Source of the DNA: Spirochaeta cellobiosiphila DSM 17781
GTDB lineage: Bacteria; Spirochaetota; Spirochaetia; DSM-17781
Length of the DNA: 64,000 nt
Direction: 5' to 3'
NCBI RefSeq assembly: GCF_000426705.1
Contig: NZ_KE384555.1
Span: forward strand, 1 to 64,000
Part shown: positions 50,875 through 61,468 of the stretch, piece after piece
Layout: the number at the start of each line of letters is the position of its first letter
Numbering within the stretch: the stretch's first letter is position 1
Made by a program: the position numbers and the translations under genes
Notes under the pieces: model-generated
The model's input: only the letters and a program-made list of their open reading frames with translations
Told to the model about the DNA's origin: nothing
The model's database searches: none

Positions 50875-51545
50875 TTTATCCTTCCTTTGGCCTTCTTGAC
50901 AATCTTATAATGATCTTGAATAACTGGATTATCAGGTGCTAGTTTAAGTGCTTTTCCAATAAATTCTTCTGCCTTGATCGAATCTTTTTTCTGATGATAT
51001 ATCCAGCCCAAACTATCTAAATAGGCAGGATTACCTGGTTGCTCTTTGATAGCTTTCAAACAAAACTGAAAGGCCTTATCCAAATACATACCTTTTTCTG
51101 CCAATATATAGGCTGTTGAGTTAAGAGCTGTTGTATTATTGGGGTCCTGGGCAAGAGCCTTTTGCAGGGTTGTAAGAGCTCCGGTCATATTACCCATTTG
51201 CCAGTAGATATGTCCAAGAGCTGAAAAAACCATAGGGCTTTCATACCCTTCTTCTCTAATACTATCTAACTCTTTGACAGCGAGGGGATATTCTTCAAGC
51301 TCTGTATAAATTAAAGCTTTAACCATACGACTTTGATAGGTATATACCAAATCAAAGTCTTGAGAAATTACTTGCTCAAAATATTCCAGGGCTTTTTCAT
51401 ACTCCTTTAGTTTAGTACAAGCTAAACCCAGATAATATGGTAAGGAAGGGAACTCTTCTTCATTGAGAGCATCAAATACTTTTAACGCTTGTTCATAATG
51501 TCCTTCCCTGTATAATCGAATCCCCTCATCAAGATCTAAACTCAT
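50871..51545 (-). CDS. TPR-repeat protein
   Basis: Encodes 224 residues of about six tetratricopeptide repeats (GIRLYREGHYEQALKVFDAL, YYLGLACTKLKEYEKALEYF, ALGHIYWQMGNMTGALTTLQ, LGWIYHQKKDSIKAEEFIG) and a basic tail. No signal peptide, so cytoplasmic. ATG overlaps the surE stop, and its own end overlaps the following NHL gene start; the surE-TPR-NHL genes are one coupled unit. A scaffold role is likely; the partner is unknown. Confidence 0.85.
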   Translation of the reverse strand: MSLDLDEGIRLYREGHYEQALKVFDALNEEEFPSLPYYLGLACTKLKEYEKALEYFEQVISQDFDLVYTYQSRMVKALIYTELEEYPLAVKELDSIREEGYESPMVFSALGHIYWQMGNMTGALTTLQKALAQDPNNTTALNSTAYILAEKGMYLDKAFQFCLKAIKEQPGNPAYLDSLGWIYHQKKDSIKAEEFIGKALKLAPDNPVIQDHYKIVKKAKGRIK

Positions 51546-52282
51546 GGTTTTGTAAATTCCACCTTTTGATAAACATTATTATCATGATTAAGTGGATGTA
51601 TATAGATAGAAGAAATGGATATCATTCCCTGTTGAACAGCAGCCCAATCAGAGTTGGCTTCTGGAACAACATCATGTAAAGCACCTTGAACAAAACAATA
51701 CACCCCTTTGTCAGGGGCTGTATAAGTATGAATTGTATCATTATAATACCTACGGGCTGGTGTTGTTATTTGAACATCATACTCCTTGTCCAAGTTAGGA
51801 ATATTAATATTCAGAAAGTGGTCAGGATCAGCTTTTCTCACAAATATATCTGTATTGGCAGCAATAAACTGTGCAGCCGCTTCATAATTATAGGGACCAC
51901 GTAATGATGCCATACTTACAGCGACAGCAGGTAAACTCATAAGAGCCGCCTGTCTGGCTGCAGCAGCTGTTCCTGAATAGATAATATCTGTCCCCAAGTT
52001 GGGTCCATTATTGATGCCGCTGATTATCAGATCAGGATTTAAATCCAATGGCCCCTTTACAGCCAAAGTAGTACAATCTGCAGGCGTTCCAGAACAGGAA
52101 TAGATATTTTTGTCCTGTTCCTTGATAACCATAGGCTCTCTTATGCTAATCCAATGACTAGTAGCACTCCGTTCTCTATCGGGAGCAAGAATGGTGACAT
52201 TGCATTTATCCTTTAACGCCTTATATAAAGCCTGGATACCGGGGGCAAAATACCCATCATCGTTTGTTAATATTATGTTCAT
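51542..52282 (-). CDS. surE: 5'/3'-nucleotidase SurE
   Basis: Dephosphorylates nucleoside monophosphates, with a survival role. The 246 residues start with the metal-binding ILTNDDGYFAPGIQAL (Asp-Asp), continue with VLAPDRERSATSHWISI and end the core with ISGINNGPNLGTDIIYSGTAAAARQA (two blocks), the SurE signature. Length normal. It lies 15 bases after galK and its stop overlaps the next TPR gene. Confidence 0.96.
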   Translation of the reverse strand: MNIILTNDDGYFAPGIQALYKALKDKCNVTILAPDRERSATSHWISIREPMVIKEQDKNIYSCSGTPADCTTLAVKGPLDLNPDLIISGINNGPNLGTDIIYSGTAAAARQAALMSLPAVAVSMASLRGPYNYEAAAQFIAANTDIFVRKADPDHFLNINIPNLDKEYDVQITTPARRYYNDTIHTYTAPDKGVYCFVQGALHDVVPEANSDWAAVQQGMISISSIYIHPLNHDNNVYQKVEFTKP

Positions 52283-52297
52283 GATTATTAGTCTCTG

Positions 52298-53509
52298 TTA
52301 TAAAGTATTTTCGAATCTCAAACCATCTGACGGTTCAAGAATCATGTATTCTGGTGTGAACCCAAATATTCTATCATATTCTTCTAAATGTTTTGTATAC
52401 TCTTCTAAGGCTAATTTTGTCATTAATGAAACAGTACAGCCTCCAAATCCCTCTCCAGTCATCTTGGATCCGTAGACTCCTGGGGTCTCCCATGCCCTTT
52501 TGACAAGCCAATCAATTTCAGGACAACTCACTTCCCACATATCCCTTAATCCCTCATGAGAACGATTCATCAGGCGACCAAAAGATTCGAAATCACCTTT
52601 TTCCAAATAGTTTATCCCATCTTCAACTCTTTCAGATTCCTCTAAAAGATGAATACAACGACGCCGAACCTCTTCTGATATTTTGCCAACAACTTCTCGT
52701 AAATCATCCTTTGAAAAATCCCTCAACGAAGAGCCTGATTTACGTTTTCCCAGATAAGTGACTAAATCCTTTATTTCCTGTTGATAGTCAATACCATCAG
52801 ATTCAAAACTATTTTGAGGCACTTTGGAATCTGTTAAGACAAAAAAAGCATCCCCTCGAGGATAGTCTATGGAAGTATTCTCCAGATTCTTAAGATCTGT
52901 AAAAAGAAGTTTACCTTTTTCAGATTTCAGAGCGGCCATAGCCTGCCCCATCCCTGTATATTGTCCAAGGAATAGAACTTCCGATTGTCTGGCTGCATCT
53001 AAAATCTGGAAGGTACTCAACTCTAGAGAAAAGACTTGGCAAATGGCCGAAGCAGCTGCAATACATAGAGCAGCACTAGAACCAAGACCGACACCCTGTG
53101 GTATGTCACCTTGTATAGTAATATCCATTCCTTTAATAGGATGTCCACTATTAAGAAAAGCGAAGATAACACCTTTTATATAATTGGCCCAGCGATCTTC
53201 CCGTTTGTATTTCAGGCCGGATAAACTACTTTTTTTACGCTCCCCTAAGTCAACAGAATAAAATCTAAGACTATTATCACTGCGGGGAGAACAAGCGACA
53301 TAAAGCCTTTTATCTATGGCTAATTGCAAGAGAAGACCGTCGCCGGGGCTTGAAAATTCCCCTAACAAGGAAACCCGGCCAGGGGCTGAAACGACACTGA
53401 AAGGGTTCTTCCCGTATTCTCCGCTATGATGCTCTAAGATGGGATGCACGGCTCCTCCATTTTGATCCTTACCATTAATAGTAAGGCATTTGGCATAACA
53501 ATTCAACAA
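52298..53509 (-). CDS. galK: Galactokinase-like GHMP kinase
   Basis: Encodes 403 residues. The GHMP pattern is clear: APGRVSLLGEFSSPGDG (about 41-57, standing for the usual GRVNLIGEHTDYNGG), GVGLGSSAALCIAAA (ATP loop, about 141-155), and KMTGEGFGGCTVSLM (third motif, near residue 350). The first motif departs from the galactokinase consensus (no HTDY), so the sugar may differ; a GalK assignment is the best guess. TTG start at 53509; weak ribosome site. Confidence 0.78.
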   Translation of the reverse strand: MLNCYAKCLTINGKDQNGGAVHPILEHHSGEYGKNPFSVVSAPGRVSLLGEFSSPGDGLLLQLAIDKRLYVACSPRSDNSLRFYSVDLGERKKSSLSGLKYKREDRWANYIKGVIFAFLNSGHPIKGMDITIQGDIPQGVGLGSSAALCIAAASAICQVFSLELSTFQILDAARQSEVLFLGQYTGMGQAMAALKSEKGKLLFTDLKNLENTSIDYPRGDAFFVLTDSKVPQNSFESDGIDYQQEIKDLVTYLGKRKSGSSLRDFSKDDLREVVGKISEEVRRRCIHLLEESERVEDGINYLEKGDFESFGRLMNRSHEGLRDMWEVSCPEIDWLVKRAWETPGVYGSKMTGEGFGGCTVSLMTKLALEEYTKHLEEYDRIFGFTPEYMILEPSDGLRFENTL

Positions 53510-53559
53510 ATTATTTACCTAGGCCATAGTCCACGAAAGGCAAGACTGCTATTTTTATA

Positions 53560-53589
53560 TTGTAAACAACAGTACTAAACATATATATT
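53560..53589 (+). promoter_or_regulatory. Leaderless promoter of the AI-2E permease gene
   Basis: TTGTAA (53560-53565), 18-base spacer, TATATT (53584-53589), then 7 bases to the ATG. No ribosome site. Confidence 0.72.
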
Positions 53590-53596
53590 TAGTACC

Positions 53597-54664
53597 ATGA
53601 AAAACCGTATTATCTTGACAACTTTATTATTAGCTGTGTCTATATTATTCCTCTATATGACCCGTTTTTTTCTTTTACCATTGATGTTGAGCCTAACAAT
53701 CGTTGTGCTTATTAATCCTTTCTATCATAAATTAGAGAAAAAACTTAATAATAAGAGTAACTTAGCTGCAGTCATCACGACTTTATTAATTCTCTTAATT
53801 ATACTGATTCCTGTAGGATTCTTTTTACAGGTTTTGATCAAACAGTCTTTTGAAGTCTATTCCAAAATACAAACTTATCTGAAAGATCCAGGCATAGGTC
53901 AGTTTATTCAAACGGTCAATGATTGGCCACTTCTCGATCGGATTAATCTTAATGAAATTGATTGGCAATCCCTAATATCACAGGGGATATCCCAAATAAC
54001 AAAATTTACGACAAAAGCCGTTAATACCACATCTAACGGGGTATTCCAAAGTATAGCCTATTTGTTCATAGTTTTATTTTCTTTATTTTTCTTTTTAAAA
54101 GATCAGGAACGTATGATGGAGGGTCTTAAGAAATTACTTCCTTTGGAACCTACTGTTATTGATCATTTAGCTCAAAAATTTAAAGGGACAAGTAAGTCTG
54201 CTGTACAGGCCACTTTATTTATTGGTGTCCTTCAAGGAGTCATTGGCTCGATTACTTTTATTATTGTTGGAATAGATACCTGGATGTTGTGGGGGGCTGT
54301 TATGACCATATTGTCTATAGTCCCTCTCGTAGGATCTTATATTATAATGGTTCCAGCAGCTCTTATATTTCTGGCAGGTGGTCATATCTGGCAATTTATC
54401 TTCATCTTGTTCACCGCAACAGTTGCGTCCTATGGGGTAGATAACTTACTTCGTCCTGTGTTCTTAAGCAAAGATACCAGAATGCATGAACTATTGGTAT
54501 TCATTAGTTCATTAGGAGGAATGGGCCTTTTTGGATTAACAGGTTTTATTGCTGGACCAGTCATAGCAGCGACCCTCCTTTCACTGCTACAGATATATAA
54601 AGAGGGTCCCATATCACATAAAAAGGATAGACTACATACTCGAATCAGAAGACTCAGGCAATAA
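53597..54664 (+). CDS. AI-2E/PerM-family membrane transporter
   Basis: Encodes 355 residues with about seven or eight helices. AI-2E family features: hydrophobic start, a long amphipathic middle (about 70-150), then [42 protein letters not shown] and the C-terminal [25 protein letters not shown]. Family members move small molecules or ions; the AI-2 function is not general. The C-terminal coding overlaps the chemoreceptor gene by 33 bases. Confidence 0.9.
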   Translation: MKNRIILTTLLLAVSILFLYMTRFFLLPLMLSLTIVVLINPFYHKLEKKLNNKSNLAAVITTLLILLIILIPVGFFLQVLIKQSFEVYSKIQTYLKDPGIGQFIQTVNDWPLLDRINLNEIDWQSLISQGISQITKFTTKAVNTTSNGVFQSIAYLFIVLFSLFFFLKDQERMMEGLKKLLPLEPTVIDHLAQKFKGTSKSAVQATLFIGVLQGVIGSITFIIVGIDTWMLWGAVMTILSIVPLVGSYIIMVPAALIFLAGGHIWQFIFILFTATVASYGVDNLLRPVFLSKDTRMHELLVFISSLGGMGLFGLTGFIAGPVIAATLLSLLQIYKEGPISHKKDRLHTRIRRLRQ

Positions 54665-56587
54665 CATTCTGTCTTCTGATTCTTTACTCACTTGAAAGAA
54701 ATGTATTTCATTCATGAGACTAAGAGCCTGTCCCGAAAACTCTTCTGCTGTTGCAGCTAATTCTTCAGCAGAAGCAGAAGAGGATTGCACAACCTCTTCT
54801 AACTGGGTCATTGTTTTATTGATCTGACCGAGGCCAATCTTTTGCTCTTGGACGGAGGAGGATATTTCTTCTATAAGTTCTGAGGTTTTTTGAATATCCG
54901 GAATTAATTTTTTCAATAACACACCAGCTGTTTTAGAAACATCCACCGACTGTGCTGATAACTGACTAATCTCGCTTGCAGCCATGCCACTTCTTTCAGC
55001 TAGCTTTCGGACTTCTGAGGCGACAACCGCAAAGCCTTTTCCTGTTTCACCTGCTCTTGCCGCTTCAATCGCGGCATTCAGAGCAAGGAGATTAGTTTGA
55101 CGGGCTATTTCCTCAATAATACTGGTTTTTTCTGCTATCAGACTCATGGCATCCACCGTTTCTTCAACAGCATGTCCACTCTTACGCGCATCATCTACAA
55201 CAGCTTGTGCTATAGCATTTGTCTGTCTGGCATTGTCAGCAGTATGTTCAACATTAGCAGATATTTCTTCTATGGCTGCTGATGTTTCTTCTGTAGAAGC
55301 AGCTTGTTCGGTAGCGCCCTGAGCCAAATTCTGGGCACTTTCAGCAACCTGATCAGCTCCGGAGTTGACATGTCCTGATATTAAATTAATTGAAGCGACT
55401 ATACCCTTTAATTTATTAGCCATAGTAACGAGGGCACGAACCAAAGCACCAATTTCATCTTTAGAATTGATATCAAATTGTTCTACAGCATATAGATGAC
55501 CACTAGCCAGAGACTCGGTTAAATGTAGTCCTTTACTGATATTTTTACTGATATCATAGGCTAACTTAATGACAATACTAACAGAGAGAACAACAGCAAG
55601 TATAAGCGTGATTATTGAGGATAGGATGTCACGATTTATCTCCATGAGCAGTTCCTTCGCTCGAGCATCTGAATAAGAGGCAAGACCATCGGATAAGGTA
55701 TTAATATCTTCTCTCATAGTCCTAAACGCTTCCTCAGTTTGTGGTTGTAAGGAAAGCATGTTCACGTAATCATCAAAATTCTGTTGAGACAAATTAATAG
55801 TTTCTTCGGAATACTTAAACCATTCTTCATAGTCCCCAATAAAGGAGTCTCTGATAGACAGAGCTCTCCCCCCAAAGATATTAGCAGCTTCTGATACACG
55901 ATCAATTGTTTGCTGGGCATTTTCAGAAAAACTATCAGCATAGCCCATCATATCCTCTTTCGCTTTACTGTCGATGATCAATAACTGGGCGACATAGGCT
56001 TGATAAACATCTCTGTCTCCATTAAGAACCAAGGATAAGGCACTTTCAAGATTGGCCCTTCTTGCAGAGGAGATATTTGTCTTAAGAGAACTATCAATCA
56101 ACTCGCCTAGTGAATCAATATGATCACGCATAGCATCAAAACGCTTAACGGCCTTGGCATTGGAATCATCAATCTGAACACGAGATGCGACTACTGATAA
56201 TGCATGTACTAGAATCTCTTTATTCAGTTCATCCCAGGTTTTAAATTTAGTTCTAAAATCCTCTAAAATCTTTGACAATTCATCATCATATATTTCACTA
56301 CCAGCATTAATCCGCTCCCATGTCTGGTCTCGATTCTTATTGTAATCATCTTCTAAATTACGTGCTTCTTCTAAACTGGAACTATTAAAAATGGCAACAA
56401 TATCTGCATATGCCTGGTAAGCATCTCTATCACCATTAAGAAGTAAAGCGCGATACTCTTCAATTTGTTGATTTAACTCTGTTACTTCACGTATAGCAAG
56501 GAAGCCAGTTAGTCCTATAATAAAAACTATGACTGCAGAAAGAATAGGAATAGCAACCATAATACCGAGCTTGCCACGAATCTTCAT
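54632..56587 (-). CDS. Methyl-accepting chemotaxis protein with duplicated sensor
   Basis: Encodes 651 residues: membrane helix (about 8-30), a periplasmic sensor (about 31-320), second helix (about 322-343), HAMP (about 345-395) and the signalling domain with [31 protein letters not shown] hairpin (two parts, near 490-520). The sensor contains two NGDRDxYQAY motifs, at 51-60 and 189-198, each followed by a similar helical stretch, so it is a tandem duplication in the helical-bimodular style. Ligand unknown. AAGGGG ribosome site. Confidence 0.93.
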   Translation of the reverse strand: MKIRGKLGIMVAIPILSAVIVFIIGLTGFLAIREVTELNQQIEEYRALLLNGDRDAYQAYADIVAIFNSSSLEEARNLEDDYNKNRDQTWERINAGSEIYDDELSKILEDFRTKFKTWDELNKEILVHALSVVASRVQIDDSNAKAVKRFDAMRDHIDSLGELIDSSLKTNISSARRANLESALSLVLNGDRDVYQAYVAQLLIIDSKAKEDMMGYADSFSENAQQTIDRVSEAANIFGGRALSIRDSFIGDYEEWFKYSEETINLSQQNFDDYVNMLSLQPQTEEAFRTMREDINTLSDGLASYSDARAKELLMEINRDILSSIITLILAVVLSVSIVIKLAYDISKNISKGLHLTESLASGHLYAVEQFDINSKDEIGALVRALVTMANKLKGIVASINLISGHVNSGADQVAESAQNLAQGATEQAASTEETSAAIEEISANVEHTADNARQTNAIAQAVVDDARKSGHAVEETVDAMSLIAEKTSIIEEIARQTNLLALNAAIEAARAGETGKGFAVVASEVRKLAERSGMAASEISQLSAQSVDVSKTAGVLLKKLIPDIQKTSELIEEISSSVQEQKIGLGQINKTMTQLEEVVQSSSASAEELAATAEEFSGQALSLMNEIHFFQVSKESEDRMLLPESSDSSM

Positions 56588-56660
56588 CTATAAAACCCCT
56601 TAACTGTCATTACTTTTAAGTATTAGTTAAGGGACAAGGAAATGCAAAAAATAGAATAAA

Positions 56661-57431
56661 TTATCTTAGTCTATCCCATATTTCCTTAATGGTCTGATCC
56701 AGATCATTCTGAAAAGTAAAGGAGAAGGAGGATTCTACACCTGTAAGCTCTTGATTGATCAGTAGAGAGGAGACGTTTTTGACCCAATCCAAGGCAATAC
56801 CTGCAACAGGATGAACCTGGAGACTTGTTCCTAGTACCAGGATGAAGTCCGCTTTTGGTGGATTCCTGACAACTCGATAAAACTCATCGGGCAGAGCTTC
56901 ACCAAAAAAAACCACATCAGGTTTTATGATACCTCCGCATTGGCAGATGGGAATTTGATCTGATTGAATATCTTGAGCATACTCATCATATTGATAGCTT
57001 GTTTGACACTCCATACAATGGCCTGTTAAGTATGAACCATGACATTCAAGAACTTTTTCATTTCCTGCTTTTGTATGAAGCATATCGATATTCTGGGTAA
57101 GAATAAGTTCCAATTTATTTTTACTTTCCAACCAAGATAGAAATTCATGTACAGGAGAGGGATGAATATCCTGGGCCAGCAGTTCTTTAGACAACATAAA
57201 GAAAGGCTCAGGATGTTTATGAAAGTAGTTGATATCAAAGATAGCTTCTGGATAAGGTAGATTGTATTTCTTTTCTGCGAATGAATATAGACCATTAGGG
57301 CCACGAAAATCAGGTATTCCTGAAGAGGTACTGACTCCTGCTCCTGTAAAAACAACTATGTTCTTAGCCTCTTTCAATTGTTGGACAGCTTCATCCATTC
57401 TATTCATATCATCTATCCTTCCAGTATTCAT
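56661..57431 (-). CDS. Sirtuin-family NAD-dependent protein deacetylase
   Basis: Removes acyl groups from lysines using NAD. The 256 residues have the sirtuin order: FTGAGVSTSSGIPDFRGP (about 29-46), TQNIDMLHTKAG (near 115), the catalytic His in LECHGSYLTG, a zinc ribbon CMEC...CQCGG, and VLGTSLQVHPVAG. The start ATG 57431 touches the stop of the GH1 gene; a shorter start at the second Met is possible. It lies at the end of the tcdA-speA-GH1-sirtuin run. Confidence 0.93.
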   Translation of the reverse strand: MNTGRIDDMNRMDEAVQQLKEAKNIVVFTGAGVSTSSGIPDFRGPNGLYSFAEKKYNLPYPEAIFDINYFHKHPEPFFMLSKELLAQDIHPSPVHEFLSWLESKNKLELILTQNIDMLHTKAGNEKVLECHGSYLTGHCMECQTSYQYDEYAQDIQSDQIPICQCGGIIKPDVVFFGEALPDEFYRVVRNPPKADFILVLGTSLQVHPVAGIALDWVKNVSSLLINQELTGVESSFSFTFQNDLDQTIKEIWDRLR

Positions 57432-58765
57432 TTACCCGAATCAATAAAATCTTTATACCACAATGCAGAATCCTTTGGGATACGTTGTTGGGTGTCATAA
57501 TCTACGTAATGTAACCCATAGCGAATTGTATATCCTGCAGCCCATTCAAAATTATCCATGAGGGACCATACAAAATATCCATTTAAGGGGATATTATCCT
57601 TAACAGCCCTTAAAGCCTGATCAAAATGATCTTGAAGGAATTTAACCCTTCCCGGATCATGAACTCTATTGCTATCCAGGCTATCAATATGATCATCGTA
57701 GGCAGCTCCATTTTCAGTAACGTATAGACTCTTAAAGCCATAATCTTTGTATAAGCGTTCTAAAGTGTCATATAGACCCTCTGGATAAATGTCACGATCA
57801 GCGGTCCATTCTAAATGGGGTTGGTCAACACTTGCCGTATGAAGAAGTTTATCCTCTTCACTCCAAGTATACCAGTTAGAATTATAATAATTAACTCCTA
57901 AGAAATCGATATCACTGGCGATAATCTCCATATCCCCTGATTCAACCTTTGGACATAGAGGACCATAAAGATTCAACATATCTTCCGGATATCCTCTTCC
58001 TACAAGAGGATCTAAGAACCATCTATTAAAATAACCATCAAAGTTAGCAGCCGCTTTTCTATCCCTTTCTTTGTCAGGATCCTGAGGATAAGAAGGTAAA
58101 AAGTTAGGGGCAATACCAAGGTTAAGATCTTGCCCTGTACTTCGCATGGCCCGAATAGCCATCCCATGAGAGACTAAAACACCATGAGCTACTTGAAGAG
58201 CATTCTTAAAATTACTTTCTCCAGGGGCAAATATGCCTTGATGATGACCTAACATCGCCGTACACCACATTTCATTATGGGTCATCCAGTTCTTGACCTT
58301 GTCACCTAATACATGAACCATCGTCCCGGCATATTCTTCAAAAGCTTTAAGAGTATCCCTGTTCATCCAGCCACCTTCATCATAAAGGCATTGGGGAAGA
58401 TCCCAATGATATAAGGTTAAAAAAGGTTCTATGTTATTCTCTAAGAGTTCATCTACTAGTTTTTTGTAAAAATCCATCCCTTCTTGGTTAACTTCACCAT
58501 AACCTTTAGGAAAAACTCTGTTCCATGAGGTAGAAAAACGGTAGGCTCCGACTCCTAAGTTTTTGATTAGTTGAACATCATCTTTGTATAGATGATAATG
58601 ATCACAGGCTATATCGCCATTATGATTTAACTCTGTCTTTCCAGGAGTATGACTGAAGGTATCCCATATGGAAGGGGTTCTCCCCCCTTCTCCTACAGCA
58701 CCTTCAATTTGGTAAGCACTGGTAGCCACACCAAATACAAAATCATGGGGAAAATCGTTGTTCAT
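57428..58765 (-). CDS. GH1 beta-glucosidase
   Basis: Hydrolyses beta-glucosides such as cellobiose. The 445 residues begin FPHDFVFGVATSAYQIEGA, with the TIM-barrel marks FSTSWNRVFPKG, LYHWDLPQ, acid-base Glu in THNEM, and nucleophile Glu in YVTENGAAY. Normal length for bacterial GH1. AGGAG ribosome site. Cytoplasmic (no signal peptide), thus acting on imported sugar. Sits between speA and the sirtuin. Confidence 0.95.
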   Translation of the reverse strand: MNNDFPHDFVFGVATSAYQIEGAVGEGGRTPSIWDTFSHTPGKTELNHNGDIACDHYHLYKDDVQLIKNLGVGAYRFSTSWNRVFPKGYGEVNQEGMDFYKKLVDELLENNIEPFLTLYHWDLPQCLYDEGGWMNRDTLKAFEEYAGTMVHVLGDKVKNWMTHNEMWCTAMLGHHQGIFAPGESNFKNALQVAHGVLVSHGMAIRAMRSTGQDLNLGIAPNFLPSYPQDPDKERDRKAAANFDGYFNRWFLDPLVGRGYPEDMLNLYGPLCPKVESGDMEIIASDIDFLGVNYYNSNWYTWSEEDKLLHTASVDQPHLEWTADRDIYPEGLYDTLERLYKDYGFKSLYVTENGAAYDDHIDSLDSNRVHDPGRVKFLQDHFDQALRAVKDNIPLNGYFVWSLMDNFEWAAGYTIRYGLHYVDYDTQQRIPKDSALWYKDFIDSGK

Positions 58766-58777
58766 AAATACTCCTAA

Positions 58778-60688
58778 CTAATTCTCTTCGAAATATGTAT
58801 ATCCACGGAGTCCCGAATCAAATACTTCTAAAATATGTCTTCGCTCTGGTCCTGTTATCAGCTTTTGTCGAACTCCGCTCTCCGCAAGTTGTCTAAAGGA
58901 TTCCTTAAGGAATTTGATATCGTATTCAACATAAGACAGGACATCTTCAACGGAATCACCGGCCAGTTCCTCTTTGTATTCAATCTCTCCGTCATTGGCC
59001 AAAGTAACACCGACAACATTAGTATCACCAAATAGGTTATGAAGATCACCAAGTGTTTCTTGGTAGGCCCCTACTAAAAAGACACCAACGATATATGGTT
59101 TCTTATCGAGGTTATGAAGAGGAAGGTATGGTTTTACCCTATAATCATCTATAAAATTACTTACTTTACCATCGCAATCACAGGTTATATCTGCCAAAAT
59201 AGCATGGGAGGACGGTTTTTCTTCCAATCGATGGATAGGCATAACTGGGAATAATTGGTCAATAGCCCAAGCATCAGGTAAAGATTGAAAAACACTAAAG
59301 TTTGCATAGTAGATTTCACTCAGGTTCTTCTCTATATTCTGTAGTTCATCCGGAATACGTTCTAATCCACCAAGATGTTGATTGATAATTTTGAGAGTCG
59401 CCCAAAAGATCTCATCCCCTAAAGCTCTTTCTCTTAGGGATATTTTACCAACTTGAAAAAGATTTCTAATCTCATCACGATAATAGATGGCATCGTGATA
59501 AGATTCTTGTAAGTTGTTTTCATTTAGGTCTTTATGAACACCAAATAAATACTCCAAATGCTGGCTCATTCCATCTGGTAACTCTGAGGGCATTCCTTTT
59601 TCTGTCAGACTGTTAGTATCAAGAATATTGAAAAGCAGAACAGAAGAATAAGCACTGATGGCACGACCAGATTCGGTAATGATATTAGGATGATCTATTT
59701 GAGCATCATCCAGGTTCTTTTTAACGACCTCAATAACATCAGCACAGTATTCCATCAAGGAGTAGTTACGACTATTATCATTCGCAGCTTTAGAACCATC
59801 ATAATCAACACCTAATCCACCGCCTATATCAAGGATCCCCATGGGAGCTCCTTCCTGAACAAGACTAATATAATATCTAGTAGCTTCATCTACAGCTTTA
59901 CGGACACTTCGTATCTTGGGAATCTGTGAGCCTAAATGATAATGAAGTAATTTAAGATGTTGTAACATATTTTCATTTTTAAGAGTATCTAAAGCCTCTA
60001 CCATTTGACTTGAGGTTAAGCCAAAGATGGAGTGATCACCTGCAGATTCAGCCCACTTGCCTTCTACAGTGGAACTCAACTTAGCCCTTATTCCAATATT
60101 AGGACTGATATTTAAAGCTCTTGATCGTCGAATGATGGTTTCTATCTCTCCTGGTCGTTCTGCTACAAGAAAGACTGGAAGCCCTAATTTACACCCCCAC
60201 AAGGCAAGATCTATGAATTCAGCATCCTTATACCCATTACATACAATATAAGATTCTGGATCTTTTATATAAGCTAAGGCGATAAGCAATTCTGCTTTAC
60301 TTCCCGCTTCTAATCCATGGTGGTATTTGACTCCATAATTAACGACTTGTTCGACTACTTGCTCTTGCTGATTAACTTTTATAGGATAAACACCGCGGTA
60401 GACACCATTGTATTCATATTCTTTGATAGCTTTACGAAAGTTCTCATTTAGTTCTTTTATTTGACCTTGAATTAAATCTGGGAAACGTAATAGAACAGGC
60501 ATATTGATACCTCGAGAATCTAATCCTTCAACCATTTCATATAAACTACAAAGCTTCTTACCTTTTGGACTATTGAGGTAAACCCCCACATGGCCATCCT
60601 GGGTGACTTCAAAATAATCATGTCCCCAATTATTAATACGATAGAGTTGGCAAGCGTCATTGATTGACCAACTAGATTGTTCAGACAT
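58778..60688 (-). CDS. speA: Biosynthetic arginine decarboxylase
   Basis: PLP-dependent decarboxylation of arginine to agmatine, the start of one polyamine route. The 636 residues show the SpeA pattern: YPIKVNQQEQVVEQV (PLP lysine near 105), GLEAGSKAELLIAL, LHYHLGSQI, LDIGGGLGVDYDGS and a C-terminal catalytic Cys region DITCDCDGKV. GGAGG ribosome site. Stop-start contact with tcdA (overlap 1 base). No agmatinase in the window. Confidence 0.96.
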   Translation of the reverse strand: MSEQSSWSINDACQLYRINNWGHDYFEVTQDGHVGVYLNSPKGKKLCSLYEMVEGLDSRGINMPVLLRFPDLIQGQIKELNENFRKAIKEYEYNGVYRGVYPIKVNQQEQVVEQVVNYGVKYHHGLEAGSKAELLIALAYIKDPESYIVCNGYKDAEFIDLALWGCKLGLPVFLVAERPGEIETIIRRSRALNISPNIGIRAKLSSTVEGKWAESAGDHSIFGLTSSQMVEALDTLKNENMLQHLKLLHYHLGSQIPKIRSVRKAVDEATRYYISLVQEGAPMGILDIGGGLGVDYDGSKAANDNSRNYSLMEYCADVIEVVKKNLDDAQIDHPNIITESGRAISAYSSVLLFNILDTNSLTEKGMPSELPDGMSQHLEYLFGVHKDLNENNLQESYHDAIYYRDEIRNLFQVGKISLRERALGDEIFWATLKIINQHLGGLERIPDELQNIEKNLSEIYYANFSVFQSLPDAWAIDQLFPVMPIHRLEEKPSSHAILADITCDCDGKVSNFIDDYRVKPYLPLHNLDKKPYIVGVFLVGAYQETLGDLHNLFGDTNVVGVTLANDGEIEYKEELAGDSVEDVLSYVEYDIKFLKESFRQLAESGVRQKLITGPERRHILEVFDSGLRGYTYFEEN

Positions 60689-61416
60689 TAAGCCCTCCTT
60701 AAATAATCAATTACTGATGTAGCAAGTGAAAAACCAAATATACCCGTCAGTGAAGCTAGACTTCCTAAAGTACGCCTGGGAGGTCCCTTTAAAAACTCTG
60801 AGCCTTCTTCTTCCGGAGGACGATATTCATAATTAATGACTTCTGGTGAATAGACACAGGTAATGCCCTTACCTATTCCTCTTCTACGTAATTTACGACG
60901 TATCACTCTAGCCAAGGGACAGCCTTCTGTATCCATGAGATCTGCGATTTGGACCTTGGTGGGATCAGTTTTTAAAGCAGCTCCCATAGAGGAAAATATA
61001 GGAATATTTTTTTTGTATGCTTCTGAAAGAAGAGTTACCTTTGCCCCCACAGAGTCAATAGCATCAACGATAAGATCAGGAGAAAGAGAGAGGAGGTCTT
61101 CACTATTTTCATAATTAAAGTAAGTGTCTATGGTTTGTATTTGTACATCAGGATTGATAGATAATGCTCGTTCTTTGGCTACTTCAACTTTAGATCTACC
61201 CATAGTGGCGTCCGTAGCAAGAATCTGCCTATTAATATTAGTCATTCCTACTCTATCAAAATCAACTATTATTAAACGCTTTATGCCACTCCGGACCAAG
61301 CCTTCAAAGGCATATCCTCCAACAGCACCCAAACCTACTATCATAACAGTATGATCTATAAGTTTAGCAAATTCATTATCTCCATACAAACGCCTAGTTC
61401 TTAAAAAACGATCCAT
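60688..61416 (-). CDS. tcdA: tRNA threonylcarbamoyladenosine dehydratase (TcdA/ThiF family)
   Basis: ATP-dependent dehydration of t6A to cyclic t6A in tRNA. The 242 residues start DRFLRTRRLYGDNEFAKL and show the E1-like nucleotide site GLGAVGGYAFEGLVRSG (about 31-47), VDFDRVGMTNINRQ, DAIDSVGAK and a CPLARVIRRKLRRRGI segment typical of TcdA. I start at ATG 61416, where a promoter ends 6 bases earlier; a GTG at 61422 would lie inside the promoter-start gap. Overlaps speA by one base. Confidence 0.93.
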   Translation of the reverse strand: MDRFLRTRRLYGDNEFAKLIDHTVMIVGLGAVGGYAFEGLVRSGIKRLIIVDFDRVGMTNINRQILATDATMGRSKVEVAKERALSINPDVQIQTIDTYFNYENSEDLLSLSPDLIVDAIDSVGAKVTLLSEAYKKNIPIFSSMGAALKTDPTKVQIADLMDTEGCPLARVIRRKLRRRGIGKGITCVYSPEVINYEYRPPEEEGSEFLKGPPRRTLGSLASLTGIFGFSLATSVIDYLRRA

Positions 61417-61422
61417 TGGCAC

Positions 61423-61451
61423 ACTATATATATTTGTTATTAACTTGACAA
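61423..61451 (-). promoter_or_regulatory. Leaderless promoter of tcdA-speA
   Basis: Minus-strand TTGTCA (61446-61451), 17-base spacer, TATAGT (61423-61428), then 6 bases to the ATG. No ribosome site before the ATG. Confidence 0.82.
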
Positions 61452-61468
61452 TAATTTACCAATACTGA

